From Actinomycetota bacterium (GTDB taxonomy: Bacteria > Actinomycetota > Actinomycetes > Propionibacteriales > Propionibacteriaceae): DNA of 64,000 nucleotides. The stretch is from positions 112,379 to 176,378 of the forward strand of contig JAIUOR010000033.1 of the NCBI GenBank assembly GCA_020161795.1, in the 5' to 3' direction. The translations under genes were made by a program, and so were the position numbers. Shown here in pieces: positions 26,320 through 34,516 of the stretch. The notes beneath the pieces were generated by a model. The model was not told where the DNA came from. It worked only from the letters and a program-made list of their open reading frames with translations, and ran no database searches. How positions within the stretch are numbered: the first letter of the stretch is position 1; each line of letters starts with the position of its first letter.

Positions 26320-27282
26320 GGCTCCCGCGCGGCTCAGGCGGCGACGGCGCCAGACCAGCACGCTCAGGCCGACCAGCACCAGCGCGCCGGCGGGCAGCGC
26401 CCAGGGCGCTGCCCAGACCAGGACAGTGCGTCGCTCGAAGGCCACCTCCGCGGTGATCTCCTGGCCCAGCGACTCCACCCGCGGCAACTCCAGGGTGACC
26501 CAGAGTGGGCCGAGCGGGGGGACGTCGGCGAGGGTGGTGGTGCGGGCGAGCGAGCCGCCGGGCAGCAGCTCGTCCAGCTCGGTCAGCGGCCGCGTCGCGG
26601 TCCAGAGGTCGAACAGGGAGCCCACCCGCAGCTGGGCGCTGGGGACCAGGCGGATGTTACCCGTGTTGCGAAGGCCGGTGTCGACGGTCACGGTTCCCGG
26701 TGTGACCAGGACGGGGGACGCGGCGAAGCCGGCGTCCAGCCGGTCGGCATCCAGGGCGGCCGCGATCGGACCGACCACCCGGACGTAGGCCCTGGTTCCC
26801 ACCCGGTACTGCACGTCGGGGCCGTCGGTGGCGGCGGCGGTGCTCACCGCCACGATGCCGCCGGCGTGGTCGCCGGGCTCGGCATCGGGCGGCAGGCTGA
26901 GGCTGAACCCCACGACGATCTCGTCGCGGGCGGGCACGCGAACCTCGGTGACGTCGAGCCGGAGCCAGGCCCCGACCCGGCTGGAGATCTCGTCCGGGGC
27001 GAGTAGTTCGAAGGCGTTGTCGGCGGTCTGCCGGGCGTCCAGGGCGGCCAGTTCCACGGTGATCGGCTCAGATCCGAGATTGCGGACGACCACCTGGTCG
27101 CGCTGCTCGGTGCCGGGCTCGACCAGGTACTCCAGGCGGCTGCGTCCGTCCGGGCCGCTGGCGTCCGCCGGGCTCACCGACCAGGTCAGCCGGTCGGTGT
27201 CGTCGGCGACCGCGGGGGTGACGACGCCGCCCAGGAACAGCAGGAACAGGCAGGTGGCGGCCAGCCGGCGCAGGTGGGTCAT
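26257..27282 (-). CDS. DUF916-like WxL-interacting surface protein
   Basis: The 341-residue protein has a signal peptide ending at AVADD (about residue 27). Two Ig-like domains follow. The first contains VVRNLGSEPITVELAALDARQ and VPARDEIVVGFSLSLPPDAEPGDHAGGIV, the typical DUF916 pattern. A membrane helix (about 292-312) and a basic cytoplasmic tail end the protein. In firmicutes DUF916 proteins bind WxL-domain proteins and peptidoglycan. The gene just upstream encodes a CAM protein with a WxL-like C-terminus, so a membrane-bound partner role is likely. Confidence 0.75.
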   Translation of the reverse strand: MTHLRRLAATCLFLLFLGGVVTPAVADDTDRLTWSVSPADASGPDGRSRLEYLVEPGTEQRDQVVVRNLGSEPITVELAALDARQTADNAFELLAPDEISSRVGAWLRLDVTEVRVPARDEIVVGFSLSLPPDAEPGDHAGGIVAVSTAAATDGPDVQYRVGTRAYVRVVGPIAAALDADRLDAGFAASPVLVTPGTVTVDTGLRNTGNIRLVPSAQLRVGSLFDLWTATRPLTELDELLPGGSLARTTTLADVPPLGPLWVTLELPRVESLGQEITAEVAFERRTVLVWAAPWALPAGALVLVGLSVLVWRRRRLSRAGALGPAPAGLDEARDPEAQVDQ

Positions 27283-27301
27283 GGGGATCCTCGGACGAGT
27301 G

Positions 27302-27334
27302 GGGTGCCGGCCGGAAGGAAACCGGCCGGCACCC
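27302..27334 (-). terminator. 13-bp hairpin between the CAM/WxL gene and the DUF916 gene
   Basis: A perfect 13-bp stem GGGTGCCGGCCGG/CCGGCCGGCACCC with loop AAGGAAA fills the 69-nt gap. It is the strongest simple hairpin I found. It could act as a partial terminator that lowers expression of the downstream DUF916 gene, or as an mRNA 3' stabiliser. Confidence 0.65.
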
Positions 27335-27351
27335 GTGGTGGATGGGATCGG

Positions 27352-28857
27352 TCAGATGACCGTGATCAGCACCAGGCCGCGGTAGGTACCCGGCGAGGTG
27401 GTGGTCGGAGCCTCGATCCGCAGATCGGCCCCGAGCACCGCGGTGCCCGTGCCGGCGCCCGCCGGCGCCGAGCCGAGGGCGTTCCAGCCCGAGATCCCGT
27501 TGCCGGCGGCGAAGCCCGGCGCGACCGCGTCACCGGCGGTGACCGTCTGGCCGTCGCTCGCCGAGACGACCTTCGGCGTCCAGCCGAGGTACTTGCCCGC
27601 CAGTTGGGCGCCATCCACGGTCACCAGACCGCGCACCCGGCCGTTGGCCGTCCAGCCCGGGGCGCCCGAACGGGTGTCGGTCACCGTGATGCCGGTGATC
27701 GAACCCTGGGACACGTAGCGATCCGCGGCGCCGTTCAGGGTCAGGTCACTCAGGGTGCTCGACTTCCCCTCGTCGGAGACGCTGATCGTCAGCGCCCCCT
27801 GCTCGACGGGCAGCGCGACCTCCAGTTCCGGGCCGAAGCCGGGGGTGTTGCCGTGGTCGTCCACCACGATGGCGGCCGGCTCGGTCTCGGCGATCACCTG
27901 GGGATCGTGGTCATAGAGCACCGCCTTGACCTGCATGTCCTTGGTCACCACGAAGCCGTAGCTCTCGGTGAGGGCGCCGTTCACCACGACCCACGGCAGA
28001 TCCTCCGAGCCGCGCGCGAACCAGTGGAAGTGGTCCGAGACCGGGGCCGGCGACTGCACGGCGGTCAGGGTGGCGACCCCGCCGGCGTGGTAGTGGGCGG
28101 CAACCCCGCTGAGGCTCAGCGTGGTGTCACCCGGCTCCGGTTCGGGTTCGGGTTCCGGCTCTGGCTCCGGTTCCGGCTCCTCGAGCGGCTCCACCACGAA
28201 GGTGTAGGTCGCGGTGTTGCTGGTCGAGGTCAGCTCGCCGTTCTTGCTGGTGGCCTTCGCCTGGGCGGTCAGGGTGTAGGTGCCCGGCTCGGTGAAGCCC
28301 CAGTTGGCGTGCACGTGCGCCAGGTAGGTCTGGTGGATGGTGCCAGGGATCTTCCAACTGTCGTTGAGCAGCTTGACGGGCTCACCGAAGGGATCCGTCG
28401 CCCACAGGAAGACCTCGCCTGGGCCGTCGACGGAACTGATGGTGATGTCGACGCCGGCGTCCATCCCGTAGGCGGAGGCCAGGCCCATGCTGTCCCAGCC
28501 GGGCCAGATCAGGTCGGGATTCTGGGTCATCGACAGGAACCACATGGTGGTCGGGGTGCCCGGCGGCAGGTAGAAGGCCGGCAGGTTGTCCCGGTGGGCC
28601 GCCTTCTTCACGAACAACTCCACCGATTCCGGCGCGCGCATCACGTGCGAGCCGGTGACGTCCTCCTTGAGATTCAGCCGGATGGTGTTGTCGTCGTTGA
28701 GGGCCACGTTGAAGGCATCGATATGCCCGGTGGTGAACTGGATCGGTTCGTCCAGGTCGGCGGCGTGCGCCGCCGTCGCGGCGAACGGTGCGGTCACCAC
28801 GGCGACGGCCAGAGCCGCCAGCGTGGCGAGCGCCGTTCTCGGTTTCGTGAGGGTCAT
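27352..28857 (-). CDS. Choice-of-anchor M surface protein with C-terminal WxL-like domain
   Basis: The 501-residue protein has a signal peptide ending at AHAAD and one CAM domain (about residues 40-225: TTGHIDAFNV, LIWPGWDS, GPGEVFLW, AHVHANWGFTEPGTYTL). An (EP)n linker and a His-containing Ig-like segment follow. The C-terminal ~160 residues resemble a WxL domain (VTDTRSGAPGWTA, LGWTPKV, AVLGADLRIEAPTTTSPGTY). The start at 28857 follows an AAAGGAC ribosome site; an upstream start at 28947 has no signal. A Zur box lies upstream and a DUF916 partner downstream. Confidence 0.8.
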   Translation of the reverse strand: MTLTKPRTALATLAALAVAVVTAPFAATAAHAADLDEPIQFTTGHIDAFNVALNDDNTIRLNLKEDVTGSHVMRAPESVELFVKKAAHRDNLPAFYLPPGTPTTMWFLSMTQNPDLIWPGWDSMGLASAYGMDAGVDITISSVDGPGEVFLWATDPFGEPVKLLNDSWKIPGTIHQTYLAHVHANWGFTEPGTYTLTAQAKATSKNGELTSTSNTATYTFVVEPLEEPEPEPEPEPEPEPEPGDTTLSLSGVAAHYHAGGVATLTAVQSPAPVSDHFHWFARGSEDLPWVVVNGALTESYGFVVTKDMQVKAVLYDHDPQVIAETEPAAIVVDDHGNTPGFGPELEVALPVEQGALTISVSDEGKSSTLSDLTLNGAADRYVSQGSITGITVTDTRSGAPGWTANGRVRGLVTVDGAQLAGKYLGWTPKVVSASDGQTVTAGDAVAPGFAAGNGISGWNALGSAPAGAGTGTAVLGADLRIEAPTTTSPGTYRGLVLITVI

Positions 28858-28950
28858 GCCTGTCCTTTCATAAGGGGACCGCGGGCGGGTGTGTGCCGGC
28901 GTCCACCCGCCCGCGTACAGTGCGCAGGAGCAGCGCACCTCTGACATTAA

Positions 28951-28965
28951 TGAAAATGATTATCA
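28951..28965. promoter_or_regulatory. Zur box in front of the CAM/WxL gene
   Basis: TGAAAATGATTATCA is a full match to TGAnAATnATTnTCA and the best copy in the window. It lies about 95 nt before the chosen start, which leaves room for a 5' leader. Confidence 0.83.
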
Positions 28966-29073
28966 ATTGCAACCAAGGGAGCAATATGGCGTGCGCCGGC
29001 GTACGCCGCTGTTGACCGATGGTCGTGTCCGCCGCCAGCGGGGTGGGGCGGACGGGAAGGGCGCGGGCGTGAT

Positions 29074-29099
29074 CTCCGAGCGCGGCTGGACGCTCGGAG
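29074..29099 (-). terminator. Hairpin behind the CobW-like gene
   Basis: A perfect 9-bp stem CTCCGAGCG/CGCTCGGAG with an 8-nt loop begins 15 nt after the stop of the CobW-like gene. There is no T-run. Confidence 0.5.
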
Positions 29100-29113
29100 C
29101 GGGCCTGCCGACG

Positions 29114-30253
29114 TTACGGGCTGGGCGTGTCGGTGCGCAGCATCAGCGGCAGCGATGCGGCCGCGATGGGCCCGAGCCAGGGCTCGAATCCGTCCTCGTC
29201 CACCCGCCAGCGAGCGCCGCTCTCGGCTAGCTCGGCGTCGGTGAGCAGGCACCGGTGAAACCGCACCGCGAGCTGGTTGACCTGTTCGGAGCTCCAGTCA
29301 CCGGTGATCACGAGCCGGGTGAAGGGGCTCTCGTCGTCCCAGCAGTCGACCACGCCGATGGTGAGGTGGCCGCCGCTACCCTCCCAGGCGCAGACCTCGT
29401 GGGGCCGGGAGGCGAGCCAGAAGCAGCCGCGGGAGCGGTGCCGTCCACTGCCCATCGCCTCGATCTCCGCCATGAAGCGCTCCGGGTGGAAGGGCCGCTC
29501 GGAGACCAGGTCGAGCTGCCAGACCTGCCGGCCGGTGAGCGGGGCCAGTGGCTCGCGCCGGACGGTCGCGGTCCAGGCCTCGCTGCGCGCGGTGTCGTGC
29601 CCCGTGGTCAGCAGCTCGGCGGCGCTCGGCCCGAAGAGGCCGGTGTGGATCCCGGCGCCCGGCCGGGCGAGGGCGGCCAGCAGCTCGGACGCGGTCTGGT
29701 CGGCGCCGTCCACGCAGATCAGGGCGTCGGCGTACTCCAGTTGGCCGGCGAGGACCTCGCCGACGCCGCGGTCGTCGTCGGGCACCGACTCGGCCCCGAT
29801 GTCGGTGAGGCCGGCGCCGCCCAGCAGGTCCTCGGTGAGGCTGCTGCCGCGTAGCGCGGCGATCACCGTGGCCACCTTCACCGCCCGGCGCAGTCTCCGG
29901 CTGTCGGCGATCATCCGGCACAGGTGCCGCGCCTCGGCCGACAGCGGGAGGTGCACGATGATCGACTCCCAGCGGCGCTGGGCGGCGAGTCGTTCGATGG
30001 TGGGCAGGATGTCCTCGCGCAGGGCGCAGCCCACGCACAGGTGATCGAGGTCGACGACCTCCTCTTCGATCACGCCGCCGGCGTCGCTGACGGTTCGGGT
30101 GAGGGTGACCGCCGCGGGGTCGATGTGGTGACGGACGACGACTGCTCGCGGCAGATCCCACTGCAGCCCGACGGTGACGGCGGCCATGGAGGGAGCGTGG
30201 ACGCCGGTCACGACGATCAGCGGAATCGGGGTGGGGCGGAACTGGCGGGCCAC
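29114..30253 (-). CDS. CobW/COG0523-like protein without a P-loop
   Basis: The 379-residue protein starts at a GTG. It keeps several CobW-family features: the N-terminal strand LIVVTGVH, the cysteine motif region CVGCALREDI (in place of C-x-C-C) and a C-terminal CobW domain (about residues 245-345, SERPFHPERFM...RSRGCFWLASRP). The GKT of Walker A is missing (GVHAPSMAA), so GTP hydrolysis in the usual way is doubtful. Similar degenerate, Zur-controlled proteins exist in other actinobacteria. A zinc-chaperone role under zinc starvation is inferred from the Zur box upstream. Confidence 0.75.
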   Translation of the reverse strand: MARQFRPTPIPLIVVTGVHAPSMAAVTVGLQWDLPRAVVVRHHIDPAAVTLTRTVSDAGGVIEEEVVDLDHLCVGCALREDILPTIERLAAQRRWESIIVHLPLSAEARHLCRMIADSRRLRRAVKVATVIAALRGSSLTEDLLGGAGLTDIGAESVPDDDRGVGEVLAGQLEYADALICVDGADQTASELLAALARPGAGIHTGLFGPSAAELLTTGHDTARSEAWTATVRREPLAPLTGRQVWQLDLVSERPFHPERFMAEIEAMGSGRHRSRGCFWLASRPHEVCAWEGSGGHLTIGVVDCWDDESPFTRLVITGDWSSEQVNQLAVRFHRCLLTDAELAESGARWRVDEDGFEPWLGPIAAASLPLMLRTDTPSP

Positions 30254-30274
30254 GAGGTCCCCTAGTACTCTAAA

Positions 30275-30289
30275 TAAGAATCATTTTCA
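30275..30289. promoter_or_regulatory. Zur box in front of the CobW-like gene
   Basis: TAAGAATCATTTTCA (reverse TGAAAATGATTCTTA) matches the palindrome with one mismatch. It lies 22 nt before the CobW-like GTG and 25 nt before a possible small ORF on the plus strand, so it could control both. Confidence 0.78.
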
Positions 30290-30313
30290 GTTAGGGTAGC
30301 AGGAGGTGCTCTG

Positions 30314-30499
30314 ATGGAGCACGTGGTTCCCGATCCTCGACGTGAGGCACCGCCGCGATCGAGCCATCCGGCCAGGCCGGATCATGTCGCCGAGTCGGGC
30401 TGGGAGGGCCTCTGGTCGGGCCGCAGTCTGGCCAGGGCCGAGCACCGCCGTCGGTCGAGAGCCGGCGCCGACTGGGACTGGTGCCGGGGGATTAGGTGA
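30314..30499 (+). CDS. Possible small ORF behind the Zur box
   Basis: The 61-residue frame starts MEHVVPDPRREAP and is preceded by a perfect AGGAGGT ribosome site 6 nt before the ATG, and by the Zur box 25 nt upstream. The product is rich in Arg, Pro and Ser and resembles nothing I know. It could be a genuine small zinc-starvation protein, a remnant of a lost gene, or chance. The initiation signals are the only support. Confidence 0.35.
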   Translation: MEHVVPDPRREAPPRSSHPARPDHVAESGWEGLWSGRSLARAEHRRRSRAGADWDWCRGIR

Positions 30500-30630
30500 T
30501 CCGGAGGGCGACCGGGTTGGGTTGCTCGGTTTGGGTGCTGTCGGGGTTCTTCGCCTCGCGCCGGATCTAGCTGGCTATGTCCTGTTTGCTCGCCAGCTCG
30601 ACGTTCCGGGACGCGGTCCGCGCCCGCAAT

Positions 30631-30661
30631 ACATATAAACAGATTGCAATATGACTATGGA
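30631..30661. promoter_or_regulatory. Operator shared by smtB and zur, copy 2
   Basis: The site contains CATAT-N12-ATATG and matches the smtB operator at 28 of 31 positions. It lies 43 nt in front of the zur ATG, next to a GATATAGAT -10-like stretch. It suggests that zur is repressed by the SmtB-like protein when zinc is low. Confidence 0.75.
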
Positions 30662-30704
30662 AGTGATATAGATTCCCGGTAACCAGTAGCTGAGGGGAGC
30701 GACC

Positions 30705-31103
30705 ATGGTGGGCACCGCGCCGGCAACCCGCCGCACCGCGCAGAAGGAGGCGGTCTGGCAGGCCCTGGAGAGTTCTCCCGGCTTCGTCTCCGCTCAGGAT
30801 CTGCACCAGCAGCTGGTGGCGGCCGGAGCTTCGGTCGGGCTGGCGACGGTCTACCGGCAGCTGGCGGCGCTCGCCGCCGAGGGCCGGGCGGACACCATCC
30901 CCGATGCCGGTGGCCTGCTCTACCGCGTGTGCGCTCCGGGCGGCCATCACCATCATCTGGTCTGCGAATCGTGCGGCAGGGCCGTGGAGATCCAGCCTCC
31001 GCTGGAGGATTGGATCCGCCAGACCGCCCAGGACAGCGGCTACACCATCACGCGCCACGTACTGGAGGTCTTCGGCACCTGCCCGCAGTGCGCCGCCCGG
31101 TAG
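30705..31103 (+). CDS. zur: Zinc uptake regulator, Fur family
   Basis: The 132-residue protein has an N-terminal winged helix (LATVYRQLAALAAEG recognition region) and a Fur dimerisation domain. GGHHHHLVCESCG carries Cys87 and Cys90, and CPQC carries Cys126 and Cys129; together they form the structural zinc site. H81-H84 and Cys76 are candidates for the sensing site. Zur rather than Fur is assigned because all the boxed operons nearby are zinc functions. No Zur box precedes it, only the smtB-type operator. Confidence 0.87.
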   Translation: MVGTAPATRRTAQKEAVWQALESSPGFVSAQDLHQQLVAAGASVGLATVYRQLAALAAEGRADTIPDAGGLLYRVCAPGGHHHHLVCESCGRAVEIQPPLEDWIRQTAQDSGYTITRHVLEVFGTCPQCAAR

Positions 31104-31124
31104 CCGCCGACTCCGCCAGAGGCC

Positions 31125-34100
31125 CTACGCCGTGGTGAGATCGACCACCCGGTCGCAGCGGGTGACCAGAGCAGGATCATGGGTGATCACCAGCACCGGG
31201 CGGCCGGCGCTGGTGGCCCAGAGATCGTCGACCAGCGCCGTGGCGGTCGCTGAGTCGAGGTGCTCGGTGGGTTCGTCCAGCACCAGCACCTGATAGTCGC
31301 CCACCAGGATGCGGGCCAGCGCCACGCGCCGGGCTTCGCCGCCGGAGAGGGTGGTGCCCGCCTCGCCGACGATCCGGGATGGATCCAGGTCGAGCCCGGC
31401 CCTGGCCAGCGCGTCGGCGACCTGCTCAGGGGTGGCATCGCGGTTGCCGATCCGGACGTTCTCGTCGATCGTGGTGGTGAAGATGTGGGCATCCTGGGCC
31501 AGGTAGCCCACCCGTCCGGCGACGGCGACCTCCCCGGACACCGGTGGAATCAGCCCGAGCACGGTGGCGGCGACGGTGGTCTTGCCGATGCCGCTGGGGC
31601 CCACCAGGGCAACCTTCTCGCCGGGTGCGACCCGTAGATCGAGGTCCGCCACCACGGGTTGGTTGCCCGGCCAGCCGGCGGTCAGCCCGGTGAGGGTGAG
31701 CGACGGGCGATCGACGTGGCCGCCGGTGTCGGTGCGGTCGCCGGCCCCGACCGGTGGGGCGTCCAGAACCTCGCTGACCCGGTCGAGAGCCGCCCGCGCC
31801 CGGGTGTGGGTCTGGGCGGAGGCGATCAGGTTGGCCAGGGCCTCGTGGAGCGCGAGCGGCGTCAGCACCAGCACGGCCAACATCACCGGGGCCAGCGTGC
31901 CTGAGGCCACCTGCTGGCCGCCGATCACCAGGGCACCGATCACGGCCGCGCCCGCCGCCAGCACCTGGGTTCCGCCGGCGATGCCGCGGACGACGGCCGA
32001 ACGCTCCGCGGCCGAGCGCAGCTTCCGGTCGATCGTCTCGAATCGGGTCAGCCAGGTGCCGTCTGCGCCGTAGGCGATCAGATCGGGTGCCGTGCGGGCG
32101 ATGGCGTGGGCGGATTCCGCCAATTGTCCGCGCAGCGGCAGCATGGCCGCGTCAGCCCGGGTGGAGGCGCGACGGGCCAGGGCGGGGACGACCAGCCCCG
32201 CCAGCGCGGAGGTGGCCAGCAACACGAGCGCGGCGCCCGGCGAGAGAATGCCGAGCACGCCAGCCGTCGCCAGGAGCACCAGCGAGGCCGAGGCGAACGG
32301 GAGCCAGACCCGCACCACCAGATCCTGGATCGCCTCGACATCGGCGATGACCCGGGTCAGCAGGTCGCCCCGGCGCCGGCCGAGCAGGGTGGTACGGGCC
32401 AGCGTGGTGTAGGTCTCCAGCCGCAGCGCCGACTGCAGTCGCAGCGCGACATCGTGCCCCGCGAGGCGTTCGGCGTAGCGGAAGGCGCCGCGTCCGATGC
32501 CGAAGGCCCGCACGGCGGTGGCCGGGGCGTACAGCGAGAGGACGGGCGGCAGCTCCGCCGCTCGCGAGAGCAGCCATGCCGAGACCGCCATCAGCGCCAC
32601 CGACGACCCGGTCGCCAGGAAGGCCAACCCCCCGGCGAGGGTGAGTCGCTTCCTGGATCCGGGAACGGCCGCGAACACCCGGCGGAGCAGCGATGCCTTG
32701 GAGGGCTCGGGGGAGACCACCGCCTCCGCGGGGAAGGCGGTGGTGGCTGCGGGGATGACGGCGTGGGTTGCCGGGGTGGCGCGCGCGGACGCGGAGCTGG
32801 GGACGGCGGTTGGGGACGGGTTCGCGGTCACCTCGCCGTCCGCGATGGGGGTGGATGCCTCGTGCGGGGTGGCCGGCCGGGGGGCGAGCAGGGTGATCAC
32901 CCGGTCGGCCTCGGCGAGGACGGCCGGACGGTGGCTCACCACCAGGGCGGCGACCCGGAGGCGGCGCAGGGTGGTCAGCAGCTCGGCCTCGGTGCCGGCG
33001 TCCAGGCCGGCGGTCGGCTCGTCCAGCACCAGCAGCCGGGCCCGACCCAGGGTGACGCGCAACAGCGCCCTGGCCACGGCGATGCGCCGGCGCTCGCCGG
33101 CGGAGACGCCTTCGGCCTCGTCTCCCACCAGGTGGTCGAGAGCGATCGAGGCTCCGCCGGCCAGGTCGAGGGCATCGCGGACGGCCAGGTCGGTGGCGTC
33201 GGGGAAGCCCAGCCGGACGTTGTCGGCCACCGTCCCGGGGATCAGGCCGGGCTGTTGGCCCACCCAGGCGACCGGGCCGGCCACGCTGACGCTCCCGGCG
33301 GTCGGGGTGAGGAAGCCCATCGCCGCGTTGAGCAGGGTGGTCTTGCCACAGCCGCTCGCGCCGGCCAGCGCGACCACCTCGCCCCGGTGGACCTCGAAGG
33401 AGGTGGGCAGCAGCGCCGGGCTCTGCGTGCCTGGGTAGGTGTGGGAGAGGCCGCGAACGGTGAGGACGGCGGCGCCCGACGAACCTCCGCGACGCCCATC
33501 CGTGGCGTGAGGATCAGCACCCCCGTGCGACGTCGTGGCGAGCGCTGCACCGGCGTCGATCAGGTCGAAGGCCGCGTCGGCGGCGGCGATGCCGTCGGCG
33601 GCATCGTGGTAGTGGACGCCGACCTGGCGGACGGGGAGGTAGGCCTCGGGGGCGAGGATCAGCACGAACAGGGCGGTGGCCAGGTCGAGGTCGCCGTAGA
33701 GCACACGGAAGCCGACCGTCACCGCGATCACCGCCACCGACAGGGTCGCCAGCAACTCCAGCACGAGCGCGGACAGGAAGGAGACGCGCAGCGTCCGCAT
33801 CGTCTCGCCGCGGTGGGCGGTCTCGCTGCGCCGCAGGCCCTCGGCCTGGGCCTTCGCCCGTCCGAAGACCTGCAGGGTCGGCAGCCCGGCGATCAGGTCG
33901 GCGAAGTGGCCGGCCAGCCGGGTCTGGGTGGCCCAGCGTCGCCTGGTGAGCTTCTCGGTGGTCCAGCCGACCAGGGCCATGAACACCGGGATCAGCGGCA
34001 GCGTGAGCGCCACGATCAGCGCCGAGGTGAGGTCGGCGCCCAGGATCGCCACCCCGACCACCAGCGGCACGGTCACTGCCAGCGCGAGCTGCGGCAGGTA

Positions 34101-34496
34101 CTTGGAGAAGTAACCGTCCAGGGCGTCCAATCCCTGCGTGACCAGGGTGATCAGGCCGGCCGTGCTGCCCGGCGCATCGACCGGACGGGCCAGCCGGGCG
34201 GTCATCAGGTCGCGCCGCAGCTGCGACTTCACCGCGGCCGCTGCCCGGTGTCCCAGCCACTCGCCGGCCCAGGTCAGCACTGCTTTCGCGCCGAACACCG
34301 CCGCCAGCCCGCCGACCGCCCACGCCAACGTCCGCAGGCCGCCAGTGCCGACGATGTCCGCCACCGACTGGGAGATCAGCCAGGCCTGACCGAGGGTGGC
34401 GACCGCGGTCAGGCTGCCGACCGCGACGCCGGCGGCCAGGTAGATCCTGGTCGCGCGCGCCCGCCGCAGCAGGCGGGGGTCGATCGGACCTGCCAT
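31125..34496 (-). CDS. cydDC: Fused thiol/heme ABC exporter CydDC
   Basis: The 1123-residue polypeptide joins two complete ABC exporter halves. The CydD half has GASGCGKTTLLN and VLDEPTAGLD, the CydC half GPSGIGKTTVAA, LSGGEARR and VLDEPTEHLD. They are joined by an Ala/Thr/Pro-rich linker near residues 540-590. CydDC supports cytochrome bd assembly and exports thiols. The ATG at 34496 has a GAGGAGA ribosome site; the earlier frame opening at 34547 lies within a palindromic repeat. It is the third gene of the cydA-cydB-cydDC unit. Fusion of the two subunits is known in other actinobacteria. Confidence 0.9.
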   Translation of the reverse strand: MAGPIDPRLLRRARATRIYLAAGVAVGSLTAVATLGQAWLISQSVADIVGTGGLRTLAWAVGGLAAVFGAKAVLTWAGEWLGHRAAAAVKSQLRRDLMTARLARPVDAPGSTAGLITLVTQGLDALDGYFSKYLPQLALAVTVPLVVGVAILGADLTSALIVALTLPLIPVFMALVGWTTEKLTRRRWATQTRLAGHFADLIAGLPTLQVFGRAKAQAEGLRRSETAHRGETMRTLRVSFLSALVLELLATLSVAVIAVTVGFRVLYGDLDLATALFVLILAPEAYLPVRQVGVHYHDAADGIAAADAAFDLIDAGAALATTSHGGADPHATDGRRGGSSGAAVLTVRGLSHTYPGTQSPALLPTSFEVHRGEVVALAGASGCGKTTLLNAAMGFLTPTAGSVSVAGPVAWVGQQPGLIPGTVADNVRLGFPDATDLAVRDALDLAGGASIALDHLVGDEAEGVSAGERRRIAVARALLRVTLGRARLLVLDEPTAGLDAGTEAELLTTLRRLRVAALVVSHRPAVLAEADRVITLLAPRPATPHEASTPIADGEVTANPSPTAVPSSASARATPATHAVIPAATTAFPAEAVVSPEPSKASLLRRVFAAVPGSRKRLTLAGGLAFLATGSSVALMAVSAWLLSRAAELPPVLSLYAPATAVRAFGIGRGAFRYAERLAGHDVALRLQSALRLETYTTLARTTLLGRRRGDLLTRVIADVEAIQDLVVRVWLPFASASLVLLATAGVLGILSPGAALVLLATSALAGLVVPALARRASTRADAAMLPLRGQLAESAHAIARTAPDLIAYGADGTWLTRFETIDRKLRSAAERSAVVRGIAGGTQVLAAGAAVIGALVIGGQQVASGTLAPVMLAVLVLTPLALHEALANLIASAQTHTRARAALDRVSEVLDAPPVGAGDRTDTGGHVDRPSLTLTGLTAGWPGNQPVVADLDLRVAPGEKVALVGPSGIGKTTVAATVLGLIPPVSGEVAVAGRVGYLAQDAHIFTTTIDENVRIGNRDATPEQVADALARAGLDLDPSRIVGEAGTTLSGGEARRVALARILVGDYQVLVLDEPTEHLDSATATALVDDLWATSAGRPVLVITHDPALVTRCDRVVDLTTA

Positions 34497-34516
34497 CAGG
34501 TGGGTCTCCTCATGCA

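Larger units (their letters stand above)
30254..30704. other. Intergenic region between the CobW-like gene and zur
   Basis: The region holds the Zur box (30275-30289), a possible 61-codon ORF with a strong ribosome site (30314-30499), and the smtB/zur operator (30631-30661). From 30500 to 30630 I see nothing recognisable. Confidence 0.5.
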
